Counted from the first letter of the stretch, positions 25,286 to 38,119 are shown. The stretch: DNA of 64,000 bases from Inonotus obliquus (GCA_032164295.1 JAJHTX010000007.1:1338501-1402500), one strand, 5' to 3'. Made by a program: numbers and translations. Notes: generated from the letters alone by a model not told the origin.

Positions 25286-26126
25286 ATGCCCTCCTCTCCC
25301 GTAGGCCAATTCAAGGATGTCCGTAGTCAATCATTGTCCCCGGTCGGTCCAAAAACAGTCCTACGGCCTTCTGGTGCCATCACTACCGATAGTGCGAGTT
25401 TCGTTAGTAAAAACGATAACAGTATAAATGGAACTGGGAGTGGTGCAGCAGCAGCAGAGCAATCATCAACAGATCAGGTGCGTTTTTCCCTCTCGTGTCT
25501 CAGGCTCACTCCTGCTCCTTTTCTCATCATACAATGTCCGCGCTTACTCTCCCTCCTCCTCGCCCTCCCTCTGTGGATCTACAGCCAGATATCGCCGCGA
25601 AAGACACAGGATCATCCACTTCCTCCTCCTCAGCCGCCGGTACCATCGATATGGATACTTTCCGTCAGATACTCGACCTCGATGAAGATGAGACGTACGA
25701 GTTTTCCGCCGGCATGGTCTGGGCTTACTTTGACCAGGCTGCAGCAACATTCAAGGACATGGAGTCTGCCCTGTACGTCACCTTCACCCTTTTGTCTTTT
25801 CACCCTCGTGCCTTTCGGAACTAATATCTTGACACCGATGGTTTAGCGCTGCGAAGGATCTCAGTCGCCTCTCTGCACTCGGTCACTTCCTCAAGGGTTC
25901 GAGTGCTGCCCTAGGCGTAACTAAGGTACAAGCGTCTTGCGAGCGCATGCAGCATTGCGGCCAGCGGAGAGACGAAGAGTCTGGCGTTGATCTCAGTGCC
26001 GAAGAGGCTCTTGACAAGATCGAGCGATTACTCGTCCAGGTCAAGAGGGAGTATGACGATGCGGAGAAGTGGCTGAAGAATTGGTACAAGGAACACGGTG
26101 TCGATCAGCCAGAGGCGGCCGATTGA
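25286..26126 (+). CDS. YPD1: Histidine-containing phosphotransfer protein YPD1
   Basis: Relay protein that passes phosphate from a hybrid histidine kinase to response regulators (Ssk1, Skn7) in the osmotic/oxidative stress pathway. Three exons: the first ends at a GTGCGT donor after SSTDQ and joins PDIAAKDTG; the second ends before the junction to LAAKDLSRLSALGHFLKGSSAALGV, where the histidine in GHFLKGSSAALG is the phosphorylated residue of the HPt helix bundle. The domain begins IDMDTFRQILDLDEDETYEFS, as in other Ypd1 proteins, and ends in the helix LVQVKREYDDAEKWLKNWY. The N-terminal 60 or so residues are Ser/Thr-rich and variable. An alternative start at 25495 would skip the first exon, but the clean splice supports 25286. 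Starts 65 bp after BMS1. Confidence 0.93.
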
Positions 26127-26585
26127 GTCTGCCTCGCCTTTACGATGAGACGACACATTACGATCCTTCACCCATCGCGCTATTCACATACATAGACCGG
26201 CTGGTGGTGACTTGGAGGCGAACGAGTGCTAATGTCCCGTGCCGGAGCCAGGGAGGTGCAGTACTGGGTAATGTAACAAGTAGGTGTAAAATATACAATT
26301 GCAAACAAATTAGGACCACGTATTACTACTACTAGTGCCCTGTACTTATCGCTTCTTGCATGTTTTGTCATTTATTGCTTTTCTTTCTTCTGTGCTGTTG
26401 CTGTGGGCAAGCGCTCGCAACATGCTATGCATATGGGCATGCTGGCTGTATGCGTTTTCAGCCAACCATCACCATCAGTCATAGCGCTAACGCTGGCTTA
26501 CTGGCAAACGAAACTCATAGGAATAAGGAGCCTGTCAAAGCATACACTTGATGAGTGTGCAATTTGTATCGACTTATCTGCAGAC
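26127..26585. other. Intergenic region between YPD1 and ornithine cyclodeaminase homologue
   Basis: This 459-bp stretch should hold the YPD1 3' end and the promoter of the next gene. Only short, unconserved frames are seen. Confidence 0.5.
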
Positions 26586-27664
26586 ATGAGTCTTCACATC
26601 CTCTCCGCAAGAGACGTCGCCCTCGCATCCTCTGCACTATCTCCAGATACACTCGTCGGACTAATGGCGCTCGTATTCGCTCGATTACATGCCCAGGATC
26701 ATATCAACCTTCCCCATCGTACTTCGATTAACACTGGTACATACACCGCACTCTTCATGCCTGGTCGTGTGGATGGCTTCGGTACTACGATCAAGACTGT
26801 GTCTGTTCCCGGTCCAGGTTCAGGAGAAGGTATTCAAGCGACAACTCTCGTCCTGGATGAACAGACAGGTGCTGTGAGGGCGGTCATCAATGCGACTAGC
26901 CTCACCGCACTGAGAAACGCTGCAGGTCAGTAGTACTAGTATGCTTCGCATTTGTTTGCGTCCATGGATTCTGAATTTACATCGATACAGGTTCCCTTTT
27001 GGCGACTCGGCTTCTGGGACCCGCCTCTCCACGTACTTTGTTGGCATTTGGTGCAGGATGGCAAATTGCGGCGCACATCAAACTTTTCCTCCGCTCAATT
27101 GCTTCGCTCGAGCGCTGTATAATTGTGAATCGCTCGAACAATTTCCGTCTGGTTTCTCTTCATAATGACCTCCGAGGTCAGTTTCCCAACGTCAATATCA
27201 TCTCAGAAGAGTTGGCGACAACGAAACTCCGGTCTATCGTCTCTTCTGCTGATATTATCTGCACTGCTACCTCAAGCACAGAACCGCTATTTAAAGCAGA
27301 CTGGGTCAAAGGCGGAACGCACGTCAATCTGATAGGAAGCTATACTCCGAATATGACAGAGGTAGAGTTCGATCTGATTAAACGAGCCGGGAAAGTCCTG
27401 GTAGACTCCAGGGAAGCATGCCTCGTTGAAGCAGGTGAATTAATTGGTGCAGGATTATCACGCCAGGATCTGGTGGAAGTTGGAGAAGCAGCCGAGCCTG
27501 ATGGTCGAGGCATACCAGATACTCTTAAAGCCGTCAAAGCAGCTGGAGATGTTACCATTTTCAAGTCTGTCGGAGTTGGCTTGCAGGATACGGTCATTGC
27601 AAGCGCAGTTCTAGACAAGGCTATATCAATTGGGTTGGGAATACAGGTGCATTATTACGATTGA
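26586..27664 (+). CDS. Ornithine cyclodeaminase/mu-crystallin family protein
   Basis: Two exons (26586 to about 26924, then from about 26992), roughly 335 residues. Family marks: LHILSARDVALA at the N terminus, IKTVSVPGPG in the substrate loop with the conserved lysine, TTLVLDEQTGAVRAVINATSLTALRNAAG, and the Rossmann-fold glycine motif LLAFGAGWQIAAHI after the intron. DIICTATSSTEPLF, GTHVNLIGSYTPNMTEVE and a C-terminal ...TIFKSVGVGLQDTVIA complete the fold. Relatives include bacterial ornithine cyclodeaminase, alanine dehydrogenase and ketimine reductases such as human CRYM, so the protein is probably an NAD(P)-dependent imine or amino-acid reductase. The substrate cannot be told. Convergent with the CoA-transferase gene, 68 bp apart. 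Confidence 0.9.
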
Positions 27665-27732
27665 ACTAGAGATGTAGCCCATGTCCAATTCCATCCGCCG
27701 GATGAGCCGGATTCTATGTGATGCTGAACCGG

Positions 27733-29597
27733 TTAGACAACGCCCTTTTTACGGAAATCGTGGATTTCATTATGGGAGTAACCGAGCTCCAAGAGTACCT
27801 CCGAAGATGAAGGGTGTGAATTAGGTAAATCTCGAGGTGTGTCCGCGAGCTCACCTCTGTCGTATGTTGCGATAGCCACGGCGGTGGACGATTCACTGGC
27901 ATCCTCTCTCCGTTATATTTGACCGCAGGGGCGACAAGCTTGATGTTTCCTGCCCGCGGATGCTATGGTTCGAATACTTCAGCCGAGATCACAGCTGGGG
28001 ATTACGAGGCGAGGGAGGAGCGCACCTCAACTTCGGTAACTATTCCCCGCGCCTTGGCTTGAGCGTGTTCAAATGTCCGTTGTATATTGTTGATTGGTCC
28101 AAACGGTATTCTATATATCAGGGCGTCATTCATCAAGCATTTATCTCAGCGACAGTGATAGGCTACCCTAGTCCCGTGAATTGCTTGAGCCAATGGTCGC
28201 GATCTTTCGTGACAAGTACCTCGGTAATCATTTCCTTCAGCCTGGACCTATTCGCTACTCTGCTGGCATTTGTGGCAAATCTAGGGTCTTTGGTGATTTC
28301 CGGATTTTCCAGTATTTTCTCCGCGAAGGTGGCGAACTCAAGGTAACCGAATTTTAGTCACACAACTGGAAGCGATCATCCATGACGATACCTGCTTGTT
28401 GTTTCCTGCACCTATCATGATGTAACCGTCTCTGCACTCAAAAACTTCGTAGGGAGCAATTGATGGGTGTGCGGTACCATGCCGTGATGCTTCTTGGCCG
28501 GCAATGAGGTAATTTGACGCTATGTTTGCGAGGCCTGCAATCTTTCCGATGGATTAGAGATGCGACAAGTCAATGCATCGATGGGGAGTGCCCACCTGTG
28601 ATTCAAAAAGATTGCAATCAATCCAGACCCCTTGTCCAGTCTTCTCCCTAGAGATCAAGGCAGCCATGATCGCTCCATGGGCGTATAAACCTGAAATGAG
28701 AGCAATTGTCCGGAATTTTTTTGAAAAAATCACTCACGGCACTTACCAGTAGCAATATCTGTCACGGCGACACCAACTTTGCAAGGCTGGCGTCCGGCTT
28801 CGCCTGTGCTAGAGATGATATGATCAAAAGAGCAGTGAGTCCACTAGCAATCTTGAACGAATATTTGCCAAACGGGACCAACATGTGCATCAATCCCGCT
28901 TCGGCTTCTATCACTACGTCGTATCCTGCTGACGTTTTGTAGGGACCGTCTTGGCCGTACCCTGGGTATGTGGTATGAACTGACGGGGAGCATAATGGGA
29001 GACAAAAATACAAAGAAAAGTACCAGAGATGGAGGTGTAGATGAGTCTAGGATTTAGTCTATGGCAATCCTCCCATCCCAGTCCCAGGGCAGACAAACGA
29101 CCAGGGATGAAATTCTCTACAAGAACATCCGCTTTTCTGACCAATTTGTGTAATATTTCCAGACCTTCTGTTGTTTTGAAGTTAACGGTCACGGAACGTT
29201 TATTTCTGTTTACCGCCAAGAAATAGGCAGACTCCGGAGGCAAATGTGCTGATTCTGGTGGAACATTCTCTGATAGGGGCGCAGAGGGGGGCGACCAAGA
29301 TCCTACAATTGCCATTAGACTGAGTAGCTGTCTTGGAAATGAAATGAAAGTTGATGTACTAGTATCATCACCACCGGTGACGGATTCAATCTTTGTAACG
29401 TCGGCACCGAGATCAGCCAAGAGCATCGTGCATGTTGGACCAGCGAGAACCCTAGTCAGGTCAAGAATTCGGATATGTTTAAGAGGAGGAGGTATGCCAG
29501 AGAGCGATGCGGAAGATAATCGAGCACGACGCACTTTGGCCGCATTCCACGCGCGAGAATTGTGCGGGCGAAATATGAGCGGTAGTTGTCTGAGCAT
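27733..29597 (-). CDS. Mitochondrial family III (CaiB/BaiF) CoA-transferase, SUGCT-like
   Basis: Probable succinyl-CoA:glutarate (or related dicarboxylate) CoA-transferase. The N terminus [20 protein letters not shown] is arginine-rich and fits a mitochondrial presequence. Then: [27 protein letters not shown] (family start), [31 protein letters not shown], and, over an intron, [20 protein letters not shown], in which the Asp of GYD matches the residue that forms the CoA-aspartyl anhydride. Spliced downstream segments are [40 protein letters not shown] and [15 protein letters not shown]. The end is [16 protein letters not shown] followed by [15 protein letters not shown], stop at 27733. About eight exons. 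Shares a 240-bp promoter with KGD1. Confidence 0.9.
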
Positions 29598-29837
29598 GGT
29601 ACTAACTACTCAACGTTTAATTCTATGCCAATGGCAAAAGAGCCCGCACAAGACAAATGGCTCTGAGTCATCAATTGTATGACATAAGTAGAGGAAGATC
29701 CCCGACTACTCGATTTGGAAATACTCGTCAGAAAGTTGCTGCTTGCTGCTGGCGTCGGGAGTCCGTCTCCAACCAACTATCATCACCCCCCCCTCCTCTG
29801 CGCGGGCTTCATCTCCCTCTACTCCTCGTCGGCAACA
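29598..29837. promoter_or_regulatory. Bidirectional promoter of CoA-transferase and KGD1
   Basis: 240 bp between divergent start codons of two mitochondrial enzymes of the succinyl-CoA node. A pyrimidine-rich tract (about 29,780-29,820) lies just before the KGD1 start. I see no TATA box. Confidence 0.45.
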
Positions 29838-32800
29838 ATGCTGCGCAGGCAGGTCCTCCGCAATCTACCCCGTCACCCTCGTCCTATTCGTTTCTCCCGA
29901 TATTTGGCTACCCAAGCACCCTCTCCCAATGACGCCTTTGCGAACGGTACCAATACCTACTATGTCGAGGAGATGTATCGCCATTGGCGCCAGGATCCAA
30001 AATCCGTGCATGTATCTTGGGATGCCTATTTCTCTGGCATGGACAAGGGCCTCCCTAGCCAGAGGGCATTTCAACCCCCACCCACTTTTCTCCCGCAGCC
30101 CATTGGCGGTGTACCGACTTTGGATGCCGGTCGTGGTGCAAAGCTTGACGATCATCTGAAGGTGCTTTGAGCACTGAATAATAAACTCGGCTCTCATACT
30201 TAACTTCCCCCTGATAGGTTCAACTACTCGTTCGGGCTTACCAAGTTCGAGGACATCACGTCGCAGACTTGGACCCCTTGGGTATCTTGGATACGGATTT
30301 AGCGGATTTTAGGCCCCCAGAGCTCGAGCTGAGCCATTACGGCTTTACGGAAGCTGACCTCGACAAAGAAATAGCCTTAGGTCCTGGTATCTTACCTCAC
30401 TTTGCTACAGAAGACCGAAAGACTATGACTCTTCGTGAAATTGTCAAGCTCTGCCAGAGGATATATTGTATGCCTTCACGCTTATTGGGCTTAACCGATA
30501 ATGATTTGATTGCTTATATCTGTGAATTTGTAGGTGGTGCTGTTGGCATTCAGTATGTCCACATACCGGACAAGGATCAGTGCGACTGGATTAGAGAACG
30601 TGTTGAGATTCCGAAGCCGTGGAACTATACAGTTGACGAGAAGCGTATGATTCTGGATCGTCTCATGTGGTCCGAGTCCTTCGAGAAGTTCATTGCCAGC
30701 AAGTATCCGAACGAAAAACGGTTCGGCTTAGAAGGGTGTGAATCCCTTATTCCGGGTATGAAGGCACTCATAGACCGTTCTGTTGAACATGGCGTCAAGC
30801 ATGTCACTCTTGGGATGCCGCATCGCGGTAGATTAAATGTGCTAGCGAACGTTATTCGAAAGCCGATTGAGGCCATCCTCAACGAGTTTTCTGGTACCGC
30901 TGACCCTGATGACTGGCCTGCCGGAGATGTCAAGTACCATCTGGGTGCGAACTATGTTCGGCCGACGCCATCGGGAAAGAAGGTCTCATTATCATTGGTG
31001 GCAAACCCCTCCCACCTCGAGGCGTGTGATCCTGTGGTCCTAGGAAAAACCCGGGCCATTCAACATTTCGAGGACGATGAGGGCATTCATAGCACGGCAA
31101 TGGGTGTACTTCTTCACGGAGACGCTGCGTTTGCTGGGCAGGGTGTCGTCTATGAGACCATGGGCTTCCATAACCTTCCTAACTACGGCACTGGTGGGAC
31201 CATCCATCTCATTATAAACAACCAAATCGGCTTCACAACGGACCCGCGCTTTTCTCGTTCGACGTCTTACCCGTCAGATATTGCCAAGAGCATCGATGCG
31301 CCTATTTTCCACGTAAACGGTGATAATGTCGAGGCAGTCACGTTCGTCTGCCAGCTCGCTGCCGATTACCGAGCCAAGTATAGGAAAGACGTCGTAATTG
31401 ACATTGTGTGCTACCGACGTTATGGTCATAACGAGACCGATCAACCCAGCTTCACTCAGCCGAGGATGTACAAAGCGATCCAAAAGCAGCCAACGCCGTT
31501 AACGAAGTACACCAAGTTCTTGATTGACCGTGGAACTTTCACGGAGAAGGACATCGAGGAACACAAGAAGTGGGTATGGGGGATGCTTGAGACTGCAGCT
31601 GCAGCTGCGAAGGATTATACTCCCACCAGCAAGGAATGGCTTTCAGCGTCATGGCAAGGGTTCCCTTCGCCGAAACAACTCGCGGAACAAACACTGCCGA
31701 CTCGTCGCACAGGTGCTCCTGAGGAAATGCTGAAGCGCATCGGCAAAGCAATCTCTGATTATCCTCAAGGATTCCACGTCCACCGTAACCTTGCTCGCAT
31801 ATTGTCTACCAGGGGTAAGACGGTCGAGGAGGGAACTAACATTGATTGGGCTACTGCTGAGGCACTCGCCTTCGGGAGTTTGGTTCTTGAAAAGAATCAC
31901 GTTCGCGTATCTGGCCAGGATGTAGAACGTGGCACATTTTCTCAACGACACGCTGTTTTACATGACCAGGAGAACGAACAACAATACGTTCCTCTGAATA
32001 ACCTTGGTTCAAACCAAGCGAGGTTCGTTGTTTGTAACTCCTCACTGTCTGAATTCGGCGCATTGGGCTTCGAGCTCGGATACTCGCTCGTTTCACCAGA
32101 TAACCTGACTGTCTGGGAGGCTCAGTTCGGTGACTTTGCGAACAATGCTCAGTGCATCGTTGACCAATATGTTGCGTCTGGCGAGAGAAAATGGCTCCAA
32201 CGGACAGGATTAGTCATCAATCTACCGCACGGCTATGATGGCCAGGGCCCGGAGCATTCTAGTGGTCGAATTGAACGTTTCCTGCAATTGTGTGATGACC
32301 ACCCTCATGTTTTCCCGACGGCCGAGAGGATTGAAAGACAGCACCAGGATTGTAATATGCAGATCGTCTACCCAACGTGAGTCCCATCAAATATTAAATA
32401 GTCCTGAACATGCATAAGCTGACGACAAGGGTGTAGGACTCCGGCGAATTATGTACATAACTCTCCTTTGCCCCTCTTGTGAAAGGGACTCTGACTGGTT
32501 TCCATCTAGTTCCACGTGTTACGGCGCCAGATCAAGCGCGATTTCAGGAAACCTGTAGGATTTCTCTTTGAGGGACTGTCTTCTGTGTTTGACATGTGCC
32601 CTTCCCCTTCACTAGCTAGTTGTCTTCTTCTCGAAGTCGCTTCTGAGACATCCCCGTGCTCGTTCTGACCTGTCGGAAATGGTTGACGACACAAACTTCC
32701 AACGATATCTTCCGGACTCTGATAATAATCTCGTGGCTCCCGAAAATATCCGCAGACACGTTCTTTGCACAGGTACTAAACATGTTTACAACAATGCCCT

Positions 32801-33328
32801 GGATTGACTATTCATCCTTATTGTAGGCCAGGTCTATTACTCACTTCTTCAAGAGAGAGAGGAGAAGGGCATTACAGACGTTGCGATTAGCCGTTTAGAA
32901 CAGATTTCTCCATTCCCTTACGATCTTGTGGGTTTCATGAATTCTCATTGCCGGCTCGGAATTAATCACTATCTCCAGATCACGCCTCATCTCGATAAGT
33001 ACCCTAATGCTGATATCCTTTGGTGCCAGGTCCGTCTTTATATGAACAGGATGCTGCTGGATGATAACACGACTACGCTTTCTATAGGAGGAGCCTCTCA
33101 ACAATGGAGCTTGGAGTTACGTCGAGCCGCGAATAATCACCGCCGCGAACGAGTCGACACATCATAGAGGCAAGCGACCGCTGTACGCTGGTCGCGACCC
33201 TACAAGTTCTGTGGCCACTGGAAGCAAGGTTTGAGCTCTCTGTGCGTTATTCAACACTTTCTAACACATCGTTACAGGCTCTCCATCTTAAGGAGATCGA
33301 GCAATTCCTTGCAGCTGCCTTCAATTAG
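29838..33328 (+). CDS. KGD1: 2-oxoglutarate dehydrogenase E1 component
   Basis: Thiamine-diphosphate enzyme of the TCA cycle; decarboxylates 2-oxoglutarate in the mitochondrial matrix. [20 protein letters not shown] is a presequence. [20 protein letters not shown] starts the mature protein. An intron at 30,163-30,219 joins DDHLK to [14 protein letters not shown]. The large exon (30,220-32,377) holds [30 protein letters not shown] and the TPP/Mg site [14 protein letters not shown]. Later exons rebuild [67 protein letters not shown] and the terminal [13 protein letters not shown]. Near 1,000 residues, the usual length. The motif set is that of OGDH rather than DHTKD1. Its product succinyl-CoA is a likely CoA donor for the divergently transcribed transferase. 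Confidence 0.96.
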
Positions 33329-33402
33329 TTTATAGCCACATTCGTACAACTTTGACAATTAATATATAACATTCAGAACAGAACAGAGCCAGGCGTCGAC
33401 AG

Positions 33403-36400
33403 TTATGAAGGACGCTTTGCTCGGTAGAACTCGCCCAGTAGCTTGATACCCTGTCCGAAGCCGTGAGTGACAGTAAGACTCTGTCGGATCCAATCTGGCA
33501 GCTTTCGCTGCACTTTCTCCGATCTGTAACGCTTGTCGACAAGAATCAGAGCCGACCAATCATGTTGATGTCTGATAGCGCGACCTAAGCAGACATCATT
33601 TCCGGCCTACGGCTTCCAGATCCTCGCTACTTACCTATACTCTGATTGACCGCTCTCATTGCCAAGTTCTCGTACAGCTCGTTTCCGGGATCGACCCCGT
33701 CCTCAATTGCCTTCCCTTTGTGTGTTCTGACGTACTTTATGCGTTCCCTCAACTCTGGGGAAGCAATATTAGGGTACGGAATCCCAACGAGCACAACGGC
33801 TCGCGCAAGCTCATTGGCAAAGTTAAGCCCTTCAGATAGCTTCGCGCCGACGACGGCGAACAATAACGCTCCTTTTGCAGTTTGAATACAAGAAACCGCA
33901 TATCTTTGAAGGGTGTCATCGACTTCGGAACTCTCGCTCGGCTCATAGAATATCTGTAGACCGGTGTTAGTGGTGCAATTAAAAACGGAAGTCCGCTCAC
34001 CTGTTTTTTCTGCTGTAGTCGATGCAAAACGTTGCTCGTGGACCAGTCTCGCTTCGCTTTGTCAAGGAACGAGTATGACGGGAAGAAAACGACGACACCA
34101 TTAGGGCAAATCTAATGGCCAGGAACGGTCAACCAGGGAACACAGTCATTTATAAACTGGGGATACCCACGCTAGCCAAATTAACCAAGCACTGTCCGAG
34201 TTCGTCGATCTTGCGATATGGCAGTAAAAAATCTACGAAACTTGACTGGATTGGTAAATGTGCTGGAAACGTACGATTAGCTGATCCTCCCGACTGCTGA
34301 ATCTGAACTCGAGCTCCTTCCCACGAGGTCCACTCCCGAGTACGAGGCACGTAAGATTAGATGGCGGTATGACATGTCCACAAGAAAACACCGATAGATC
34401 CTCTTTCGGAATATTCGGAAACAATTGCAAGCGCATGTCAGAAATCTACTAGAGTGAGCAAGATGACTGGGGACATCCGTTGAGTACAAAGGATACGGAC
34501 TGGTGACATCGTTCCGCCAGCTAATATCACGCATCGCGCGCTTCGAACTACGTCCTCGAAATACGTAGCAGGATTAAGATGTTGGTACTTGATGAACCTT
34601 TCGTTTGGGGCCAGCCTATTTTCCGCGACAGTAATAATACCGTCTGGTATCCGGACGTCAGCTCGTGACAAATAAAGCTATCGAGACGCATCATTACCTT
34701 CTGTCTCGTTGGTTAGCTTCGCAAGAAACGCTTCTACTGTATGTAAAGGGAGCATCGGGGTCGGATTCCTCCTCCCTTCTAGACCGTCAGTGGTGCACAA
34801 GTGGAATGAACTATAATCCAACCTTCCTCATTATCGTGCCGTTTCTCCGAGTACTTCCCGATCTTGCGGGCTATCTGAGTTTTTCAGTCGATATATAGTG
34901 ATTATAACATCCGTATCGTGCCAAAAAAAGCAATACTCACCTTGCTTGACCTTAGATAGCGCTGTAGCTCAAGAAGGTTTACTCCATTCACCTTGTTCCC
35001 CATAGCCTCAACAAAAGTCGGGACCGACATCGCATTACCAGCGCCAGCACGATCTGCAAATCGACGCAGAGCCTGGAGAAAAAGTAGGAGTCGCTTCAGG
35101 TGGATAGCGTTCACTGTATTCAATCTAGTTCGAAAGCGGGCTAGATATGCTGTCAGCTGCTCGATCGCAAGGTGAAGCATGGATCTCGACAGCTCAACAG
35201 TGTGAAGCTGGAGCAGCGCATCGATTAGGTCTGACATTCTGTTATCGTAGGTATGTAGATGGAATTCAACCATACTCACTGTGAGCTTCGTCGACTACGA
35301 CGATATGATCTTGAAGAGTTAGTCCGAGAGCCTCCCGGGAGCGTTCGTGCAGCAGAAGGTTATATGGTAATGTGACGAGCTTGTCCATAATGGATATGTA
35401 TTCAGGTCCCTTATCATTTACATCGATATTTCATACCTCGGCAGACTCTATTGCAGCACGGCCACCGAAATAGGGGCATAGTCCCATTTCTTTCCCAGTT
35501 GTAACTAAATCTTCGATATCCTTTGGAGAAGCCTGGGTGAGAGCTAGAGATAGATTCGATGGCATTCTGGTAGCGTTGCTTACTAATATTCGATCGCGGA
35601 AGTCGTGTAAACGATGTTCTTCCCCAAAGGGAGGTAGGTAAGGACAACGATCCTCTCGGCGACCTGGAGCCCCAATGAATATCGTGCCAGCCTTCTATTG
35701 GTTACATACCAGAAAGTAATTCGCGGCATCCTTCATCCAAGTCGGAAGTTCGTGCTCGTAGACGCCGATTGATACAGAGATGCTTGCGCGAGGCTAAAGA
35801 CACACTTCGAGGAGGGTGTCGTGGACGGCAGTCAGCAATACCGGGATAATTGCTGTCGTCACTCGTCTTGTTAGGGATATCGGAATCAAGTTTCAGCTTC
35901 AGCAGTTCGTTGACCACCTGTGATAGCTGCGAATGTGTCCGGGAGGCAAAGAAGATCTATTGCACTCCGTCAGGGAAGTGATAAAAATGACCTCGATCTT
36001 TTTCACCTTTGTGCCAGATGGTGCGGGACGGTCCATCCTAGCGTACGAACAAGTCAGGCGGAAAGATTCTGCAAGATCCGATACGAAGCACAAACTCGTT
36101 GTCGAACGAGAATGTTCGGTCGTCTTGTTCATCATTGCCCTCGTTGTCAGGCAACAGGGCACCATCGTCAGATTCGTCGGCGCTTCCACTTCCCAAGTCT
36201 TCTATCCTCTAGCAAGGGCCGTAAATTTTGATACATCAAAGGCCACAATAAGCAACAAACTAGTTTCTTTGTGGCTCTGGCCTGGGCTTTCTTCAATGCT
36301 TCTTCTCTCGAGCGTAGATTAGCAAGGCGTGCTTCGAAATCGTGCTGTTCTGCTTCCATCTCGTTTTTGATACGCGTGAACGTCTGGGCGGTGACCCACT

Positions 36401-36784
36401 CTGGATCTATTGCGAGTATCATTTCACATTCCGTCAGTCGTAATGAGTTATTAATCAATCCCCACCTCCAGGGCTATCCAAGGAACGTCGCAAGTTCTCG
36501 AAAGTAATGTTCTTCACGCGACACGCATCATCACGCAGCCATGTGAGGGTGCTTGTGAGTAGACTAAGTGTCTTACCCTACCATGGCTCCAAACAATTAG
36601 AATGTGATCGGCTGTCGAGATAAAACGAGCTACTTACGGTGCCAGTAGGGCTCTCCACTATTGCAATATTACGTTTCTCTATAGCCGAATAAATGTGTCT
36701 CATAAGATCGACTTGAATCGAATATGGTCGACTATAGGGAAAGACTAGGAAATCTTCAGGCGTAGTCAGGTGGATTTCATTCAT
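33403..36784 (-). CDS. CHL1: ATP-dependent DNA helicase CHL1 (DDX11/FANCJ family)
   Basis: Iron-sulfur XPD-type 5'-3' helicase needed for sister-chromatid cohesion. Starts MNEIHLTTPEDFLVFPYSRP with the Q-like motif YSIQVDLMRHIYSAIEKRNI. An intron splits Walker A: ESPTGT joins GKTLSLLTSTLTWL (about 36,655/36,587). The insert WVTAQTFTRIKNEMEAEQ is typical of Chl1. Then IFFASRTHSQLSQVVNEL (motif Ia), a CPYF/CPYL cysteine region for the Fe-S cluster, and HIVVVDEAH joined over an intron to NLIDALLQL (DEAH box, about 35,285). ARCVILAGGTMSP (motif III/IV), GALLFAVVGAKLSEGLNFANELARAVVLVGIPYPN (motifs V) and NQSIG...RAIRH (motif VI) complete the helicase. Ends LLGEFYRAKRPS at 33403, 74 bp from convergent KGD1. 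About 14 exons. Last host gene before the repeat block. Confidence 0.93.
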
Positions 36785-36931
36785 TCTCGCAACCGGCGTG
36801 AGCGTGAGTGATAGTGTCAAGCACGGTGGTTGAGCTAGAAGTGGGCACAGACTACATATGTAATTTCCGTGTGAATTCCCACGGTCCCAGCCGCTGATCG
36901 GCGCGCAGGCTAAAGTGTTACAGGACGACGT

Positions 36932-38116
36932 GTCCTTTACACAGGACTATTCCTTTGAACACTATGACTCAATTCTTCATTCCTCATCTCAAAAAAATTA
37001 CTTTAGCTGGGGATTACTTGCATAAATATCCACACAAAATTTCTTGAAATTTGATCAAGTGGTTGAGGCTTGAAAAATGTATTACTATTGAATTTTAATA
37101 TAATATTTGGAGTGATATCTGTACCAGCTCTTCCTGTAGCACTCCTGTACATCCAATGACTGATAGCTACATATAATCAAGAGAGACAATCTAAACTCTG
37201 AATATCTCAAGTTTTGTGGAGATCCAAGCATTCTATAAATTAATATTAAATAAACATTCTAGGGACTCAGAAAGCATGACAAATAGGATAATCAGCATGC
37301 TGATGTAATCAAATGTCATCTTCCTTTTCCATATATGCTTACTCATTCCTATTATTCATCCTGCTTAGTCGCTCCTTACCAGAACATTCTATAACCTTCT
37401 ATTTCCTCTCTTACTAATATTCTTCTTAGGGTAATACCTTCCCACAACCGGTGTGTATATAAGTACAGGAAAACACCGTTCCTTTAAACACCAATTATAA
37501 ACTTGCCCCCAGGTCTTTCCACACACAACTTTTCTACAATTAAAATACATTTTCATGGAGTATACTATAGGAGACACATGCTGATTCTTTTCTAAGCCGG
37601 AAGGTGTGCTGGAAAAATAGATATGGACCTGGAAAGAAACAAGGGCCCCTGTCACAGAAAACGACTCCTTTGAACACCTTGTGATGTAATGTCATGCCAA
37701 TATCAATTACACTCCGGTTGTAATAAGTTGCTGAGATATCTTATTTTGTCAGCACACCGATCATTTTGACTATCACACTCTTGAGATTTTCTTACAGTAT
37801 TAATTGATTGAGCAGCAGTTTCTCTCTAAAACTTGGAGTGAAAGTAGAATATGTAGCATACTTTTAGAGTATCAGGTTATCCATACAGTTAAATAACAGG
37901 GGAAATTGCAGGAGGAATTGGTTTTGACTCAGGTCTGTGAATTTCACCAAATATCTGCACTGTATGATTTTTCTAGACTCAACAGCTTGCTCAAATATCT
38001 TGTAAGTTTGCAGACTCAGTGATACATACTATCCTTTAGTACGTGCATTTTTCTGAGTTGATAAGTGAAGAATTGAGTGAGAAAAGTCATGGTGTTCAAA
38101 GGAACAGTACTGTTTA
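36932..38116. mobile_element. TIR-bounded DNA element (no transposase recognised)
   Basis: The ends are imperfect inverted repeats of roughly 75 bp. Left, from 36,932: GTCCTTTACACAGGACTATT then CCTTTGAACACTATGACT and CAATTCTTCA. The reverse complement of the right end, 38,116 downward, gives GTCCTTTAAACAGTACTGTT, CCTTTGAACACCATGACT and, after an 8-bp insertion, CAATTCTTCA. A further copy of CCTTTGAACACC lies inside at about 37,664. The interior (AT-rich, about 1 kb) encodes nothing I recognise and contains an LTR fragment. A target duplication is not visible, perhaps because the right edge directly abuts the next repeat. Confidence 0.65.
37311..37468 (+). repeat. LTR fragment (Ty3/gypsy-like), nested in the TIR element
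   Basis: Near-identical in stretches to the reverse complement of 57,120-57,290: the blocks TTCATCCTGCTTAGTCG, CCTTACCAGAACAT, ATAACCTTCTATTT and TCTTACTAATATTCTTCTTA occur in the same order, and a TATATAAG promoter-like box follows near 37,456. It is an incomplete LTR. Confidence 0.65.
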
Positions 38117-38119
38117 AAG

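Noticed and set aside
1..36784. A secondary-metabolite or other functional gene cluster
   Set aside because: The genes are unrelated housekeeping functions with independent promoters; no backbone synthase, P450 or cluster regulator is present.
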